Origin: a virus
Virus record (IMG/VR): IMGVR_UViG_3300033143_005437
Location: 1-26,768 of that record
DNA length: 26,768 nucleotides
Direction: 5' to 3' (one strand)
The position numbers were made by a program, and so were the translations under genes. Numbering within the stretch: the first letter of the stretch is position 1; the number at the start of each line of letters is the position of its first letter. The notes beneath the pieces are model-generated. The model worked only from the letters and a program-made list of their open reading frames with translations. It searched no databases and had not been told where the DNA came from. Shown piece after piece: positions 15,633 through 23,894 of this stretch.

Positions 15633-16591
15633 TTCTTTTTCCCTTCCATAAGCAAAGTACATGTGATCATTAATTCCAATACCGTTTCTTTTGCTTCTTT
15701 AGAAACACCACCCTTTGATAGTAACTTGTTGAGATTCTTTTCAAAATTTGGTTTAGTTGTTCCTGATTCTTTTAATATATTTGTAAAATCCTCAATCAAA
15801 GGTTGGGACTCTTCAATTACATTTTGTTTCTTTTCATCAATTTTTATTTGTTTCAGATTAAATACCTTTTTACTTTTCAAAATAGGGACTCTGATTTTTT
15901 CAACTGAATTATTACCTGTATTAATAACATAAACACATGGTTTGTATTTTAATTCAGATTTAGTTTTTCTGCAAATAGAACCACAATTAATAAGTTTTCT
16001 TTTTCCTTTCTTTACAATGAATGGGCGATGGTTATCACCGACAAGAATCAAATCTGCATATTTGTATTTCTTTAAAGTCTCAGAACCTAAAGAATATTGA
16101 GTCCTGTCAATCTGACCTTGTAGTTCTTTGAAAGTCAATTCATGAACCAGGAGGATATTTTTTCCATGTGCTTTTGGAATCACGGGTGTCTCATTCCAAC
16201 CGGCACCATAAAAATTAGTTCCAATATAACTATAAGGGATTTCAGATACATGAGTAAAAACCCCGGCTGAAACCAAAATACCGTATGGAGTGTTAATAAA
16301 ATCAGGATTATGAAATCGTATATCATGCTGACCAAATGTGGTTATTATTTTATTACTCAGATTTCTTGATATGTATCTATAAAATATTTTACATAACCGA
16401 TTGATAGTGGAGAAAGGAATACCAGTCTTATCAAAGATATCTCCAGATATTGTGATAAACATAATATTGTTATCAATAGCATAATCAACTAACCATTCAA
16501 GTTTTGCAAATATTTCATTTTCATATTCACCAGTACGATACTTTGGATTTCTATTATCAAGATGTATATCGGAACAAGAAAGTATTTTCAT
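15629..16591 (-). CDS. Mre11/SbcD-like nuclease (T4 gp47-like)
   Basis: 320 residues from the ATG at 16591, inside the ATGA at the stop of the Rad50 N-half gene; an ATG at 16615 lies within that gene and adds residues not typical of the family. The metallophosphoesterase motifs appear in order: SDIHLD (Asp8, His10), GDIFD (Asp51), GQHD (87-90, where most relatives have GNHD), LLVHE, and GDNHRPF. These bind two metal ions and cut DNA ends when driven by the Rad50 ATPase. The C-terminal ~100 residues are helical and Lys/Glu-rich and probably bind the Rad50 coil base. It is sandwiched between the two Rad50 halves. Confidence 0.88.
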   Translation of the reverse strand: MKILSCSDIHLDNRNPKYRTGEYENEIFAKLEWLVDYAIDNNIMFITISGDIFDKTGIPFSTINRLCKIFYRYISRNLSNKIITTFGQHDIRFHNPDFINTPYGILVSAGVFTHVSEIPYSYIGTNFYGAGWNETPVIPKAHGKNILLVHELTFKELQGQIDRTQYSLGSETLKKYKYADLILVGDNHRPFIVKKGKRKLINCGSICRKTKSELKYKPCVYVINTGNNSVEKIRVPILKSKKVFNLKQIKIDEKKQNVIEESQPLIEDFTNILKESGTTKPNFEKNLNKLLSKGGVSKEAKETVLELMITCTLLMEGKKK

Positions 16592-17652
16592 AAGACACCC
16601 CCACATAAAGGACAAACCTTTAATTGTTTTTTAAACTTGTTTAATTTCTTTTCTTTTAACACCACTTGTTTTTTTCTAAAGACAACCTGATTAAAAATTT
16701 CCTCATGATATTCCATAACTTTTTCCAATTCCTTTAAACTGTTTTTAAGTATATCAAGTTTTCCTTTACTTTGCATTATATTTTTAGATTTCTGAGAAAG
16801 ATTTTTTAGCTGTTTAAGCTGCTTAGTTTCATTTCGTATAGCGTAGTATTCATAAATGATAGAATCAAGTGTATGAGCACTTTCCTGAGCTTCAGTGATG
16901 TGTTTTCCAGCATCAATTATCACATTGCTCATCTCTAAAGCTTTTTCAGTTTTTTTCATTGAAGAAAGCTCGTGATTTATTCCATGGAAATCTGAAAGAA
17001 TATTAGTTAATTCAGAACTGAGGTATTTATTATCCTCAATTTTGATTTCTCTTTTTTCAATTTTTTGGAACCTGCTACGAGCTTTTGTTATCCATTTCAG
17101 GTTTTCAATTTCTTTTTCAATTTCTTCAAGTAAATCATTATTATGAGATATTGAGGAGTTGGTTTCAGTCAGTTCAGATTTGATTTGCTTTATGACAAGT
17201 TCCATCAGGTCGAGATTAGCAACTTTATTAAAAGCAGAAGCAACCTGTCCTCCAGTTTTATCAAGCAGAAAATAATATTCTGACTGAGATTGTATATTAG
17301 CTTCAGAAAGTTTTGTTATGTTTTGAACCTCTTTAGGCACTTTCCCTTTCAAAGCAGAAAACGGTTCATCATAACCGGAAACTCTGTATTGATTTATATT
17401 TTTCCCTTTTTCTCTGATAGCCCAGGAACCATCAGTAAATTTCCCTTTAACTGAAGTTAATTCCCCTTTAGGCGTATTCCAATTGATAAATTTATCACCG
17501 AGAGGTTTGTTTAGAATAAGAAGTCTCAATGCCCTGACAATAGCAGACTTTCCAGAATCAGTATCTCCAATTATAACATTAAGACCTTCGCAAAATTCCA
17601 TTTTTGTTTTGCAATGAGATTGGAAATTCCTTATGCATATATTTTTTATCAT
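16588..17652 (-). CDS. Rad50/SbcC-like ATPase, N-terminal half ending at the zinc hook
   Basis: 354 residues. The N-terminus (NICIRNFQSHCKTKMEF) and Walker A (GDTDSGKSAI, about 29-38) are Rad50/SMC-like, with a Q-loop region (AISQ-type counterpart IQSQSEYYFLL). From about residue 155 the protein is coiled coil, and it stops right after CPLCGGVL (Cys347, Cys350), the CxxC of a Rad50 zinc hook. It therefore has the ATP-binding lobe, one coil arm and the hook, while Walker B and the signature motif lie in 14700-15317. The gene order N-half, Mre11, small coil, C-half excludes a simple frameshift. Two N-halves could dimerise through one zinc. Confidence 0.88.
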   Translation of the reverse strand: MIKNICIRNFQSHCKTKMEFCEGLNVIIGDTDSGKSAIVRALRLLILNKPLGDKFINWNTPKGELTSVKGKFTDGSWAIREKGKNINQYRVSGYDEPFSALKGKVPKEVQNITKLSEANIQSQSEYYFLLDKTGGQVASAFNKVANLDLMELVIKQIKSELTETNSSISHNNDLLEEIEKEIENLKWITKARSRFQKIEKREIKIEDNKYLSSELTNILSDFHGINHELSSMKKTEKALEMSNVIIDAGKHITEAQESAHTLDSIIYEYYAIRNETKQLKQLKNLSQKSKNIMQSKGKLDILKNSLKELEKVMEYHEEIFNQVVFRKKQVVLKEKKLNKFKKQLKVCPLCGGVL

Positions 17653-17867
17653 TCCTTTAAACCTCTATACTTCATAGCTGTTTTATGTTTAAAGTTTTTA
17701 ATGCCTGTTCCCAGAACATTTTCAATTTTCAATAAATCATTTATTTCAAGTTGTAATTCAAAGTTCTTAGTTTCAATAATTTCTATTTCTTTTTTTAATT
17801 CAGATATCGTTTTATAATCACTGAATCCCCCGATTATCATTACACATATTATGAAAATTCTTATCAT
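17649..17867 (-). CDS. Small protein with N-terminal hydrophobic segment and coiled coil
   Basis: 72 residues from the ATG at 17867, which overlaps the ligase stop (TGATG); a GTG at 17870 is an alternative. The first ~14 residues (MIRIFIICVMIIGG) are hydrophobic, like a signal anchor, and a Glu/Lys/Leu helix follows (ELKKEIEIIETKNFELQL). It overlaps the Rad50 N-half start by four bases. A membrane-anchored coil in a replication operon is odd: it could tether the Rad50/Mre11 module or be a spanin-like piece. Function unknown. Confidence 0.55.
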   Translation of the reverse strand: MIRIFIICVMIIGGFSDYKTISELKKEIEIIETKNFELQLEINDLLKIENVLGTGIKNFKHKTAMKYRGLKE

Positions 17868-19285
17868 CACACACCTTCAATATATTTTGTTGAATCCGGT
17901 GAATCTTTATCAGTCCTTATGCAATTATCATCAGGGTATTCAAACCGTGGAAGATAAAGACTTTTGGGATTTTCTTCTCTTTTACTGTCAATAACACTTT
18001 CAAAAGTCACCCCCACAATCTTACCGATATATGAATCAAATTCCATTATTCTTTTCTTATCAATAATAGCATTCCCCTTTTCATCAAAGGAACCAATACC
18101 TTTAAATCTTTGAGAAAGACCACCACTTATATCAACAATAATGCCCCTATCACCGGAAGCGCATCTAAAAGCACCTAAACACTTTTCAAATTTCCCATTC
18201 TTTGCCCCATACTGCCAACTGATAATTTGAAGTTCGCATACCTTTTCAGATTTGATTTTTATTTGATCACCACTTGTGTTGTTTTTCCATTTTGCTTTGA
18301 AATTCTTTATTACAATCCCTTCTTCACCAGAATTTATTAATCCCTCTGCCCATCCCAATGCCTCTTTTTCTGTTTCAACAAATCTAAAAGAAACTGGTTC
18401 CACTCTTAATGCTCTATGGGAGGTATAACAAACATTCCGTTTTGTTAAATGATGGAGAACTGAATGGAACCTATCCATATAAATAATTTTTGAAACCTCT
18501 TCTTTCCAATCTTTAAGAGGAACCATATCCCAAACAACAAGAAATACTCTGTTGGACTCTTCTTTAGATATTGTCCCTTTCAAAGCCTTGTTGATAATGC
18601 CATTTCCAGTTTGCCTATCCATAACCTCAGTCATAGATTTGTCTTTGTAAATCAGAAATTCCCCCATAAGAACAACGGGAGTGCTTCCAAGAGGAAATAC
18701 CCTATTAATAGTTTTCTTCAAAGAACGTGTTGCAAATTTAAACTTAGAACCAGTTCTGGAAAGAAACTTTACCTTACCATTTTCTAAAATAGCATTGCAA
18801 AACATTCCGTTCATTTTTATCTGTGCAATAGCAGGGTATGTGATTTTATGAAGTTTCTTATTTGTAGAACACCGTTGATAAGGAGTTCTTTTAATTGTTC
18901 CTGATCTTGCCTTGTTTATAAGCTTTGCAGAGAAACCACTTCTTAAACTTTTAGTGAGTATTTTTCCAACAACCTCTCTTGAATAAATACTTTGACAAAG
19001 ATTAGCAAGGTCTTGTTTTTCAAAATCAGTAGCCCCGAGCTTCTTAGAGATTTTAAGCAGGAATTTGAATATTTCTTTCTTCCTTTCTTTAGGAGAAAAA
19101 ACAGAAGTAATTGTTGTATCTGATGGGGGGAGTTTCTTGATATTAAAATGTTTGTTTTCATTCAAAGCATATTTAACAGTTTTTCTAAACCATACATTTT
19201 CAAGGTATACTTTAAGTAATTCAATTTTATCATTGCTTCCAGGAGTTGCTTTTATGTGGTTTAATTTCTTTAAGACACTTTTCAT
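17867..19285 (-). CDS. ATP-dependent DNA ligase
   Basis: 472 residues, the length of T4-type ligases. It seals nicks by forming a Lys-AMP intermediate. Motif I is QIKMNG, with Lys157 as the likely AMP-bearing residue and Asn in place of the more usual Asp (KxDG). LSRTGSKF matches motif Ia-like, LMGEFLIY motif III, EEGIVIKN motif IV and DQIKIK motif V. An N-terminal helical DNA-binding domain of ~140 residues precedes the nucleotidyl transferase, and an OB domain follows from about residue 350. It lies between nuclease genes and the Rad50 module, fitting joining of Okazaki fragments and recombination nicks. Confidence 0.9.
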   Translation of the reverse strand: MKSVLKKLNHIKATPGSNDKIELLKVYLENVWFRKTVKYALNENKHFNIKKLPPSDTTITSVFSPKERKKEIFKFLLKISKKLGATDFEKQDLANLCQSIYSREVVGKILTKSLRSGFSAKLINKARSGTIKRTPYQRCSTNKKLHKITYPAIAQIKMNGMFCNAILENGKVKFLSRTGSKFKFATRSLKKTINRVFPLGSTPVVLMGEFLIYKDKSMTEVMDRQTGNGIINKALKGTISKEESNRVFLVVWDMVPLKDWKEEVSKIIYMDRFHSVLHHLTKRNVCYTSHRALRVEPVSFRFVETEKEALGWAEGLINSGEEGIVIKNFKAKWKNNTSGDQIKIKSEKVCELQIISWQYGAKNGKFEKCLGAFRCASGDRGIIVDISGGLSQRFKGIGSFDEKGNAIIDKKRIMEFDSYIGKIVGVTFESVIDSKREENPKSLYLPRFEYPDDNCIRTDKDSPDSTKYIEGV

Positions 19286-19288
19286 TTC

Positions 19289-19852
19289 TTATCCTTTCAG
19301 ATTTTTAAACATCATTGAAGAACCGTATAACTCAAAAAAGAAATCAATGGAAACAACTGTGTAACACATTTTATTACCACACTTAATGGTCCAATATCCT
19401 TTTTTCTTTTTCATCTTATTTCTGACATGCTCAATTTCCGATTGTAAATTCCAATTATTTTTACGGGTGATATGCTGAGTAAATATTTTTGGATTTCTTT
19501 TGTTATTTTTCATCAAGATTTTAAATAGCTTTGATTCCATAAGAACAACAGATTTCATTCTGTTTTTTTTCATTACAAGCAACCAGTATGGAAATCCTTT
19601 TACATTTGTACTTGCTTGTTTTATGAAAGGACCATGACTCCAGAATTCACAACATTTTGCTTCACATGCAAAAGGGAACAATCTTTTTGCCTCCCCTATA
19701 AGTATTAGGTCACAACCGCTTTGGCCCATCATTCTACCGCAGATTAGCTCATCTTTTCCGCAAGGTATTCCTGTGAGTTTTGACACTCTTTCAGCGAGAT
19801 CGTTTTGTTGGTTTCTTGCTTTTGCTTTTCTACTCGCAACCGATATTGTCAT
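19289..19852 (-). CDS. PD-(D/E)XK nuclease-like protein, possible resolvase
   Basis: 187 residues. The N-terminal part (RNQQNDLAERVSKLTGI with Glu21, then GQSGCDLILIG with Asp48, and FACEAKC with Glu64 and Lys66) has the E...D...ExK layout of the PD-(D/E)XK superfamily. A conserved-looking K-Q-A-S helix and a VMKKNRMKSVVLM strand follow. Phages use such proteins as Holliday-junction resolvases or restriction-like nucleases, and the recombination gene neighbours favour the former. The C-terminal ~80 residues are not recognised. It starts 23 bp inside the preceding gene, with AAGGA eight bases before the ATG. Confidence 0.65.
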   Translation of the reverse strand: MTISVASRKAKARNQQNDLAERVSKLTGIPCGKDELICGRMMGQSGCDLILIGEAKRLFPFACEAKCCEFWSHGPFIKQASTNVKGFPYWLLVMKKNRMKSVVLMESKLFKILMKNNKRNPKIFTQHITRKNNWNLQSEIEHVRNKMKKKKGYWTIKCGNKMCYTVVSIDFFFELYGSSMMFKNLKG

Positions 19853-20051
19853 TTTTAATTTCCTTGTATTCCTTCATAGTCATTACATTGAAAACTCTTT
19901 TATTCCCGAACATCTGTTCTAAACCGTCTTTGGTTTTTTCAAGATAATCAGGATGAACTCTGATATGATCATTATATATCGAAGCCCCTTTTATTGGAAC
20001 ACCTTCAGAATCAATCTGTTCTTCATCTTTTACTATAACCGATGGAATCAT
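19830..20051 (-). CDS. Small protein of unknown function
   Basis: 73 residues. The ATG at 20051 is preferred because it overlaps the exonuclease stop as TAATG; an ATG at 20081 would overlap by 31 bp. It starts MIPSVIVKDEEQIDSEGVPI and later has NDHIRVHPDYLEKT and NVMTMKEYKEIK. It ends in TAG, the rarest stop in this window. No family recognised. Confidence 0.55.
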   Translation of the reverse strand: MIPSVIVKDEEQIDSEGVPIKGASIYNDHIRVHPDYLEKTKDGLEQMFGNKRVFNVMTMKEYKEIKNDNIGCE

Positions 20052-20917
20052 TAGAATTTCCCATTTAAAATGTTTTGCCATTCCTTAAAAGTTTTTCCTT
20101 CAATAAATGAATACATGGAATATTTTTTACAAACAAATCTTAAACCGTCAATAGTAAGTTTATCCTTTTTGAATTTAGGAATCATGGTTCCTTCATACGG
20201 AAGCGTTACAAGCTTTCTATTTCGCTTGATGATTTTACTGCCACTTCTGATTTTTTCATAAGTTTTTGTTCTGGGATTCATTTGATTTGTAATATAAGAA
20301 ATGGCTTTTGATTCACCTACTCCAGAAATACCTATCACATTATCGCTACGACAACCACCAATGGCTTTGATCTCAGACCATTGAAGTGGTTTAATTCCTT
20401 TTTCTTTTTCAAATGCTTTTGCAGTATATGGAATTTTCCTATTTGCATTATAAAATGGTGCATAATCAAGAAGCTGGAACATATCCTCATCAGAAGTAAC
20501 CATGATGTAAGACCGTTTTGTTTTTTTCTTTTTCAATATAGCACCAAAAAAATCATCTCCTTCATAACCTTCTTGCAAAAATATGTTTCTAAAACCAATT
20601 TTAGGAAGGACAAATTGTCTGACAACATCAAATTGTCTGAAATTATCTTTCATCCTTTCTTTTTCTTCCTCTGTGAGTTCCCCGCGCTTCTTTTTACGGG
20701 GGTTCTTGTATTCTGGATATATTGATGCCCGTTTAGATTGTTTGCTGTCACAGAGGAACATAAACTTGTTTGTTTTGAATTTATGAGCAAGTGTTTTTAC
20801 ATCTTTTAAGAATCCAAAAATAACTCCAGATCCTTCACCGTCCTTATCATGTAAACCGGCAAAGCTAAAAGATGCTTTATAAAGTAAATATGGGGTATCA
20901 ATCAAAAGGGTTTTCAA
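20051..20917 (-). CDS. 5'-3' exonuclease / flap endonuclease
   Basis: Acidic-cluster motifs of the FEN/T5-exonuclease family: LLIDTPYLLYKA near the start, FLCDS, YEGDD, TSDEDMFQLL, and the helix-hairpin GGCRSDNVIGISGVGESKA, where the second metal Asp lies in SDN. It removes RNA primers and flaps, like T4 RNase H. The proposed start is the TTG at 20917 (giving MKTLLIDTP, the usual family beginning), preceded by GGAGG ten bases away; ATG at 20935 or 21007 would add residues and increase overlap with the upstream gene. With this start it has 288 residues, a typical length. The exact start is uncertain. Confidence 0.87.
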   Translation of the reverse strand: MKTLLIDTPYLLYKASFSFAGLHDKDGEGSGVIFGFLKDVKTLAHKFKTNKFMFLCDSKQSKRASIYPEYKNPRKKKRGELTEEEKERMKDNFRQFDVVRQFVLPKIGFRNIFLQEGYEGDDFFGAILKKKKTKRSYIMVTSDEDMFQLLDYAPFYNANRKIPYTAKAFEKEKGIKPLQWSEIKAIGGCRSDNVIGISGVGESKAISYITNQMNPRTKTYEKIRSGSKIIKRNRKLVTLPYEGTMIPKFKKDKLTIDGLRFVCKKYSMYSFIEGKTFKEWQNILNGKF

Positions 20918-21113
20918 TTTTAATAAACCTCCCATCTTCCATTTGTGATATAGAACGATTCCATTTAACATCTTTTTTTCTATCATAATATTTATAAAAC
21001 GGTTCACACGATTCTTCTAACAAATCGTTGTCAACAGGCATGACAATAATTTCATATTTATTGTCTTTTTTAATATGTTTAATAATATCATTTATTTTAA
21101 AAAGTGTTTTCAT
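20898..21113 (-). CDS. Small protein of unknown function, beta-rich
   Basis: 71 residues beginning MKTLFKINDIIKHIKKDNKY and ending WNRSISQMEDGRFIKIENPF. The pattern (F-K-I-N-D-I-I-K-H then strands and D-G-R-F) suggests a small SH3-like barrel, but this is only a guess. Its ATG directly follows the UvsX stop, and its end overlaps the exonuclease start by about 20 bp. Confidence 0.55.
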   Translation of the reverse strand: MKTLFKINDIIKHIKKDNKYEIIVMPVDNDLLEESCEPFYKYYDRKKDVKWNRSISQMEDGRFIKIENPFD

Positions 21114-22175
21114 TTAAAACCTCCTTTTTTCTTTTCTTTGAACAAGAAACATTTTTTCAATGTCTTCCCACACATCAATAACCTTCTCTCTGAGATCTTC
21201 TTCAAAATCATTTTTTTCAATATGACTCACAGCAGCATCCAAAACAGAAAAAGCTTTATCAACTGCCCAGTAAACAGTATTAGCAGTTGAGTCTTTCAAC
21301 CACTGAAGATTTGCCCTGATATCATCTATACCTACACCAAATATAATATATAAAGGGGCAGTACGGAAAGGCTCATCAACAGAAGATTTTGCAATTATAC
21401 ACTCAGAAAGAACACCAACGGACTTACTTACTTCTTTTGATTTTTTATCATATTTATATTTCTTCTTTTTAATTAACTTCATTTTCATTTTGATCTTGAT
21501 TCTAAGAGATGAATAATATTTAACTGCCTCACCTCCTGGAGTAACATCACCGTAATCCCCAGGAAGGAGTTGATTAGTAAATATCATAATCTTATTATTC
21601 TTTGCGATCCTCCTTGCACCAGTCCTACAACCAGCGTGCATAGCTTTTGCTTTTGCTTGTCCTCTTTTATCTCCTTTTTCCATTTCAAGTTCAGTTGATA
21701 GAGCAGCGATACTATCAGCACCTATCATGTTAATTACTTTTTCATTTGGTGGTTCCCAATCATGTAGTATCTTGAAAACTTCATCCACAGTATCAACTCT
21801 ATGATAATTCTTATCAGTGATATTAAGACCATATGTTTTTGTGTATGGTCTATCAAGTCTTGCTTCAGGATCAACAATCTTAACTTCACCACCTTTATAC
21901 TGTATGGAAGCACCGATTTCACACATTAAAGAGGACTTACCAGCACCGCTTGGTCCATATATCTCAATCATAATTCCACCAGGAATACCACCTCCCCTGA
22001 TACGTCCCCCAGAAATAGCAAGGTCAAGAAGTGTTGAACCAGTAGAAACAATGATATCAGTATTGATAGGAGTGTATATCTTTTTTGGATGGGAACAGGC
22101 TTTTTTAATGTTTTTTAATTTTTCTCTTTTTTCTGATTTTTTTAATTTCTTTTTTCCTATTATTTTTGCTGCCAT
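21114..22175 (-). CDS. uvsX: UvsX/RecA-like recombinase
   Basis: 353 residues. It polymerises on single-stranded DNA and drives ATP-dependent strand exchange. The Walker A is GPSGAGKSS (74-82), EIGASIQYKGGEVKIVDPEA follows with the catalytic Glu region, and GADSIAAL is the Walker B. IMIFTNQ with its terminal Gln, and TPGGEAVKYYSSLRI, match the RecA core. A Lys-rich N-terminal ~35 residues may form the polymerisation helix. It is the central gene of this recombination block (gp32-like, UvsY-like, gp44-like, gp46/47-like). Its first 71 bases overlap the end of the preceding gene, an unusually long overlap, but no later ATG is available before Walker A. Confidence 0.9.
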   Translation of the reverse strand: MAAKIIGKKKLKKSEKREKLKNIKKACSHPKKIYTPINTDIIVSTGSTLLDLAISGGRIRGGGIPGGIMIEIYGPSGAGKSSLMCEIGASIQYKGGEVKIVDPEARLDRPYTKTYGLNITDKNYHRVDTVDEVFKILHDWEPPNEKVINMIGADSIAALSTELEMEKGDKRGQAKAKAMHAGCRTGARRIAKNNKIMIFTNQLLPGDYGDVTPGGEAVKYYSSLRIKIKMKMKLIKKKKYKYDKKSKEVSKSVGVLSECIIAKSSVDEPFRTAPLYIIFGVGIDDIRANLQWLKDSTANTVYWAVDKAFSVLDAAVSHIEKNDFEEDLREKVIDVWEDIEKMFLVQRKEKRRF

Positions 22176-22371
22176 TTCTTTCTATTTCCTTTAAACGTTT
22201 TTCAGCAAATTTAATTATCTGTTTGCTTTCTTTGATTGTATTCTTACACCACTTTTTTTTAGCAAGTTCAAATACATTGAAACCAGGAAGATCACAAATG
22301 GAAGTACCGCAACACTCAATAAATACTTTGCACTTATGACACTTAGTTTTATCGATACACTTAATTGTCAT
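22105..22371 (-). CDS. Cys-rich small protein, probable zinc binder
   Basis: 88 residues. Six Cys fall in the first 26 residues (KCIDKTKCHKCKVFIECCGT, then SICDL), followed by a helix and a Lys/Arg tail. This suggests a zinc- or metal-binding knuckle. Its final 71 bases overlap the UvsX start in another frame. It could equally end earlier if the UvsX start is misplaced. Family not recognised. Confidence 0.5.
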   Translation of the reverse strand: MTIKCIDKTKCHKCKVFIECCGTSICDLPGFNVFELAKKKWCKNTIKESKQIIKFAEKRLKEIERNGSKNNRKKEIKKIRKKRKIKKH

Positions 22372-22410
22372 ATTGTCCTTTCGTCATTATTCCACATAAG
22401 GGTTTCTATA

Positions 22411-22659
22411 TTAGAAACCCTCATAAATAACAGGCCCTGACGATACTATATTTGGGTTATGAGTTGTGGAGATTTCATCTTGAGACAATTCCTTACCAGA
22501 ATTATCACATGTTCCTGGATAACCATTAATTAGAAATAGACATCCCTCTGCATGGTAATATACAAATTTTTCCAAACGTGATTTATATATAGCTTTGCAC
22601 CCTAAACCACAAATAGGACAGTTATATCGAGTGATCGTTCCATTGATAAATGCCATCAT
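22411..22659 (-). CDS. Zinc-finger-like small protein
   Basis: 82 residues. YNCPICGLGCKAIY and, later, YYHAEGCLFLI give a C-x2-C-x3-C...H-x3-C arrangement typical of a small treble-clef or zinc ribbon. Its start has two adjacent ATGs (22659, 22656); GGAG suits the second better. The final third is polar and unstructured. Role unknown; DNA or protein contact is possible. Confidence 0.6.
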   Translation of the reverse strand: MMAFINGTITRYNCPICGLGCKAIYKSRLEKFVYYHAEGCLFLINGYPGTCDNSGKELSQDEISTTHNPNIVSSGPVIYEGF

Positions 22660-22770
22660 TTCTCCATGAGACTTTATACACTATTAAATTGAGTTTTAGT
22701 ATGCGGGATCGGACAACCAATTTATTAGACTGGGACTGTTTCAGCTTTATATTCCTACCCGCAAATTATG
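22660..22770. other. Intergenic gap with dispersed inverted repeat
   Basis: 111 bp between the single-strand-binding protein stop and the next gene. It has TGCGGG (22702-22707) and CCCGCA (22758-22763), a GC-rich pair in an AT-rich setting that could close a structure of about 60 bases, for instance a leader or a processing site. No tRNA, riboswitch or promoter that I would call. Confidence 0.35.
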
Positions 22771-23874
22771 TTATTTCTTTTTACGTTTCTTTACAACCTT
22801 AGTTTTGGAAGCATTCATTTCATCAATTGCTTCTTCAACATCTTCATATTCTTCCTCACAAAGAAGTTTATCTTGTTTAGATTCTTTTTTCATAACTTTA
22901 ACACCCAGAATCTTTGCGAGTTTCTTTTTCTTTTTAAAAGACAAATCTTCAAGAAGGTCTTCTACATCTTCATCTTCATCTTCATCTTCGTTTTCTTCTT
23001 CATCTTCATCTTCATCTTCATCTTCATCTTCATCTTCATCTTCGTTTTCTTCATCGTCATCTTCGTTTTCTTCATCGTCATCTTCGTTTTCTTCATCTTC
23101 TTCATCTTCTTCATCCATGTCATCGTCATCCAGAAGGGCTATTGTTTTAATTTCTTCATAAGATAATATTTCAAGAAACTCATCAAGGGGGACACTTGCT
23201 TGATCAAGTATCTCATCTGAAATAGGCTCTTCACGACCAAGAAGTTTATACCCCTCAAACCGTGTCATTACTCCTTTTCCTTTTTTCTCAAATTCAATTG
23301 TCTTACCATTATCGGGATCAGCAAATGCATCATAACCACCAGTTCTACGGTTTCTGGAAACCGCAATTATATTTGCTTCAGTTGTATAATGTGAAGCTTC
23401 CCAAACCTGAATACCTTTTGCTTCCTCTTTTGGATTATCATAACAAATAATATAATAGACAACCCTTCGTTTTGGAAATAACGCTTTTAAAGCTTGCTCA
23501 TTATGACCTTCTGTATTTTGAAGTTTTTCAGCGGCTTCACAAATAGGGCATTTTTTATCAAAATTTCGGGCAGGGCAAAGAACAGAACATTTGTTGGTAC
23601 CAACATATGTATGTGCCCAAACATCAATATTATATGCAGCAGTGCCTTCTTTAACATTAGGATGATTATCACCGGCAATAAAAGGGATGATATCAATACA
23701 ATGATCCCCTTCTTTACAATAAAATTGGGGAAGTTTACAATCATCTGAAATATATGTTTTAAAACCAATACCATCTTTTGTATTGTAAGAAGCTTTGGTT
23801 CTTTCCATCAAAGAGTCTTTTGCTTTCTTGCCAAGTTTTTTACGGAATGCACTTATTTTTTTACTTTTCGCCAT
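22771..23874 (-). CDS. Single-stranded DNA-binding protein, gp32-like, with long Asp/Glu tract
   Basis: 367 residues. A basic N-terminal segment (MAKSKKISAFRKKLGKKAKD) resembles the cooperativity arm of T4 gp32. Within the core, C96-x3-C100-x8-C109-x2-C112 (KCSVLC...KCPICEA) with nearby His88 is a gp32-type zinc site. About residues 247-308 are almost only Asp, Glu and Asn, coded by tandem repeats, and ~55 residues with basic clusters and an acidic helix follow. In T4 the acidic tail is at the very C-terminus and recruits partners such as UvsY and UvsX; here it is internal. It coats single strands during replication and recombination and is encoded upstream of UvsX in the same operon. Confidence 0.85.
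   Translation of the reverse strand: MAKSKKISAFRKKLGKKAKDSLMERTKASYNTKDGIGFKTYISDDCKLPQFYCKEGDHCIDIIPFIAGDNHPNVKEGTAAYNIDVWAHTYVGTNKCSVLCPARNFDKKCPICEAAEKLQNTEGHNEQALKALFPKRRVVYYIICYDNPKEEAKGIQVWEASHYTTEANIIAVSRNRRTGGYDAFADPDNGKTIEFEKKGKGVMTRFEGYKLLGREEPISDEILDQASVPLDEFLEILSYEEIKTIALLDDDDMDEEDEEDEENEDDDEENEDDDEENEDEDEDEDEDEDEDEEENEDEDEDEDVEDLLEDLSFKKKKKLAKILGVKVMKKESKQDKLLCEEEYEDVEEAIDEMNASKTKVVKKRKKK
22971..23130. repeat. Asp/Glu-coding tandem repeat inside the ssDNA-binding protein gene
   Basis: The + strand shows many CATCTT hexamers in a row and a 21-base unit (TCTTCGTTTTCTTCATCGTCA, one part) repeated about 2.6 times around 23040-23100. On the coding strand these give D/E pairs and N-E-D-D-D-E-E units. 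Copy number can change easily by slippage; the period of three or its multiples keeps the frame. Confidence 0.85.
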
Positions 23875-23894
23875 TTTACTTAATTCCCTTTTAA

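Noticed and set aside
22698-22765. tRNA-like pairing (TGCGGG/CCCGCA with a CCAGT/ATTGG arm on the - strand)
   Set aside because: There is no T-arm and no proper D-arm, and the acceptor pairing is broken by a mismatch.
22971-23130. CRISPR-like array from the repeated CATCTT units
   Set aside because: There are no spacers; the repeat is contiguous, in frame and codes Asp/Glu.
22768-23166. Long + strand frames over the acidic repeat of the ssDNA-binding protein gene
   Set aside because: They are low-complexity shadows (Phe/Ile or Ser runs) of the Asp/Glu-coding repeat on the other strand.
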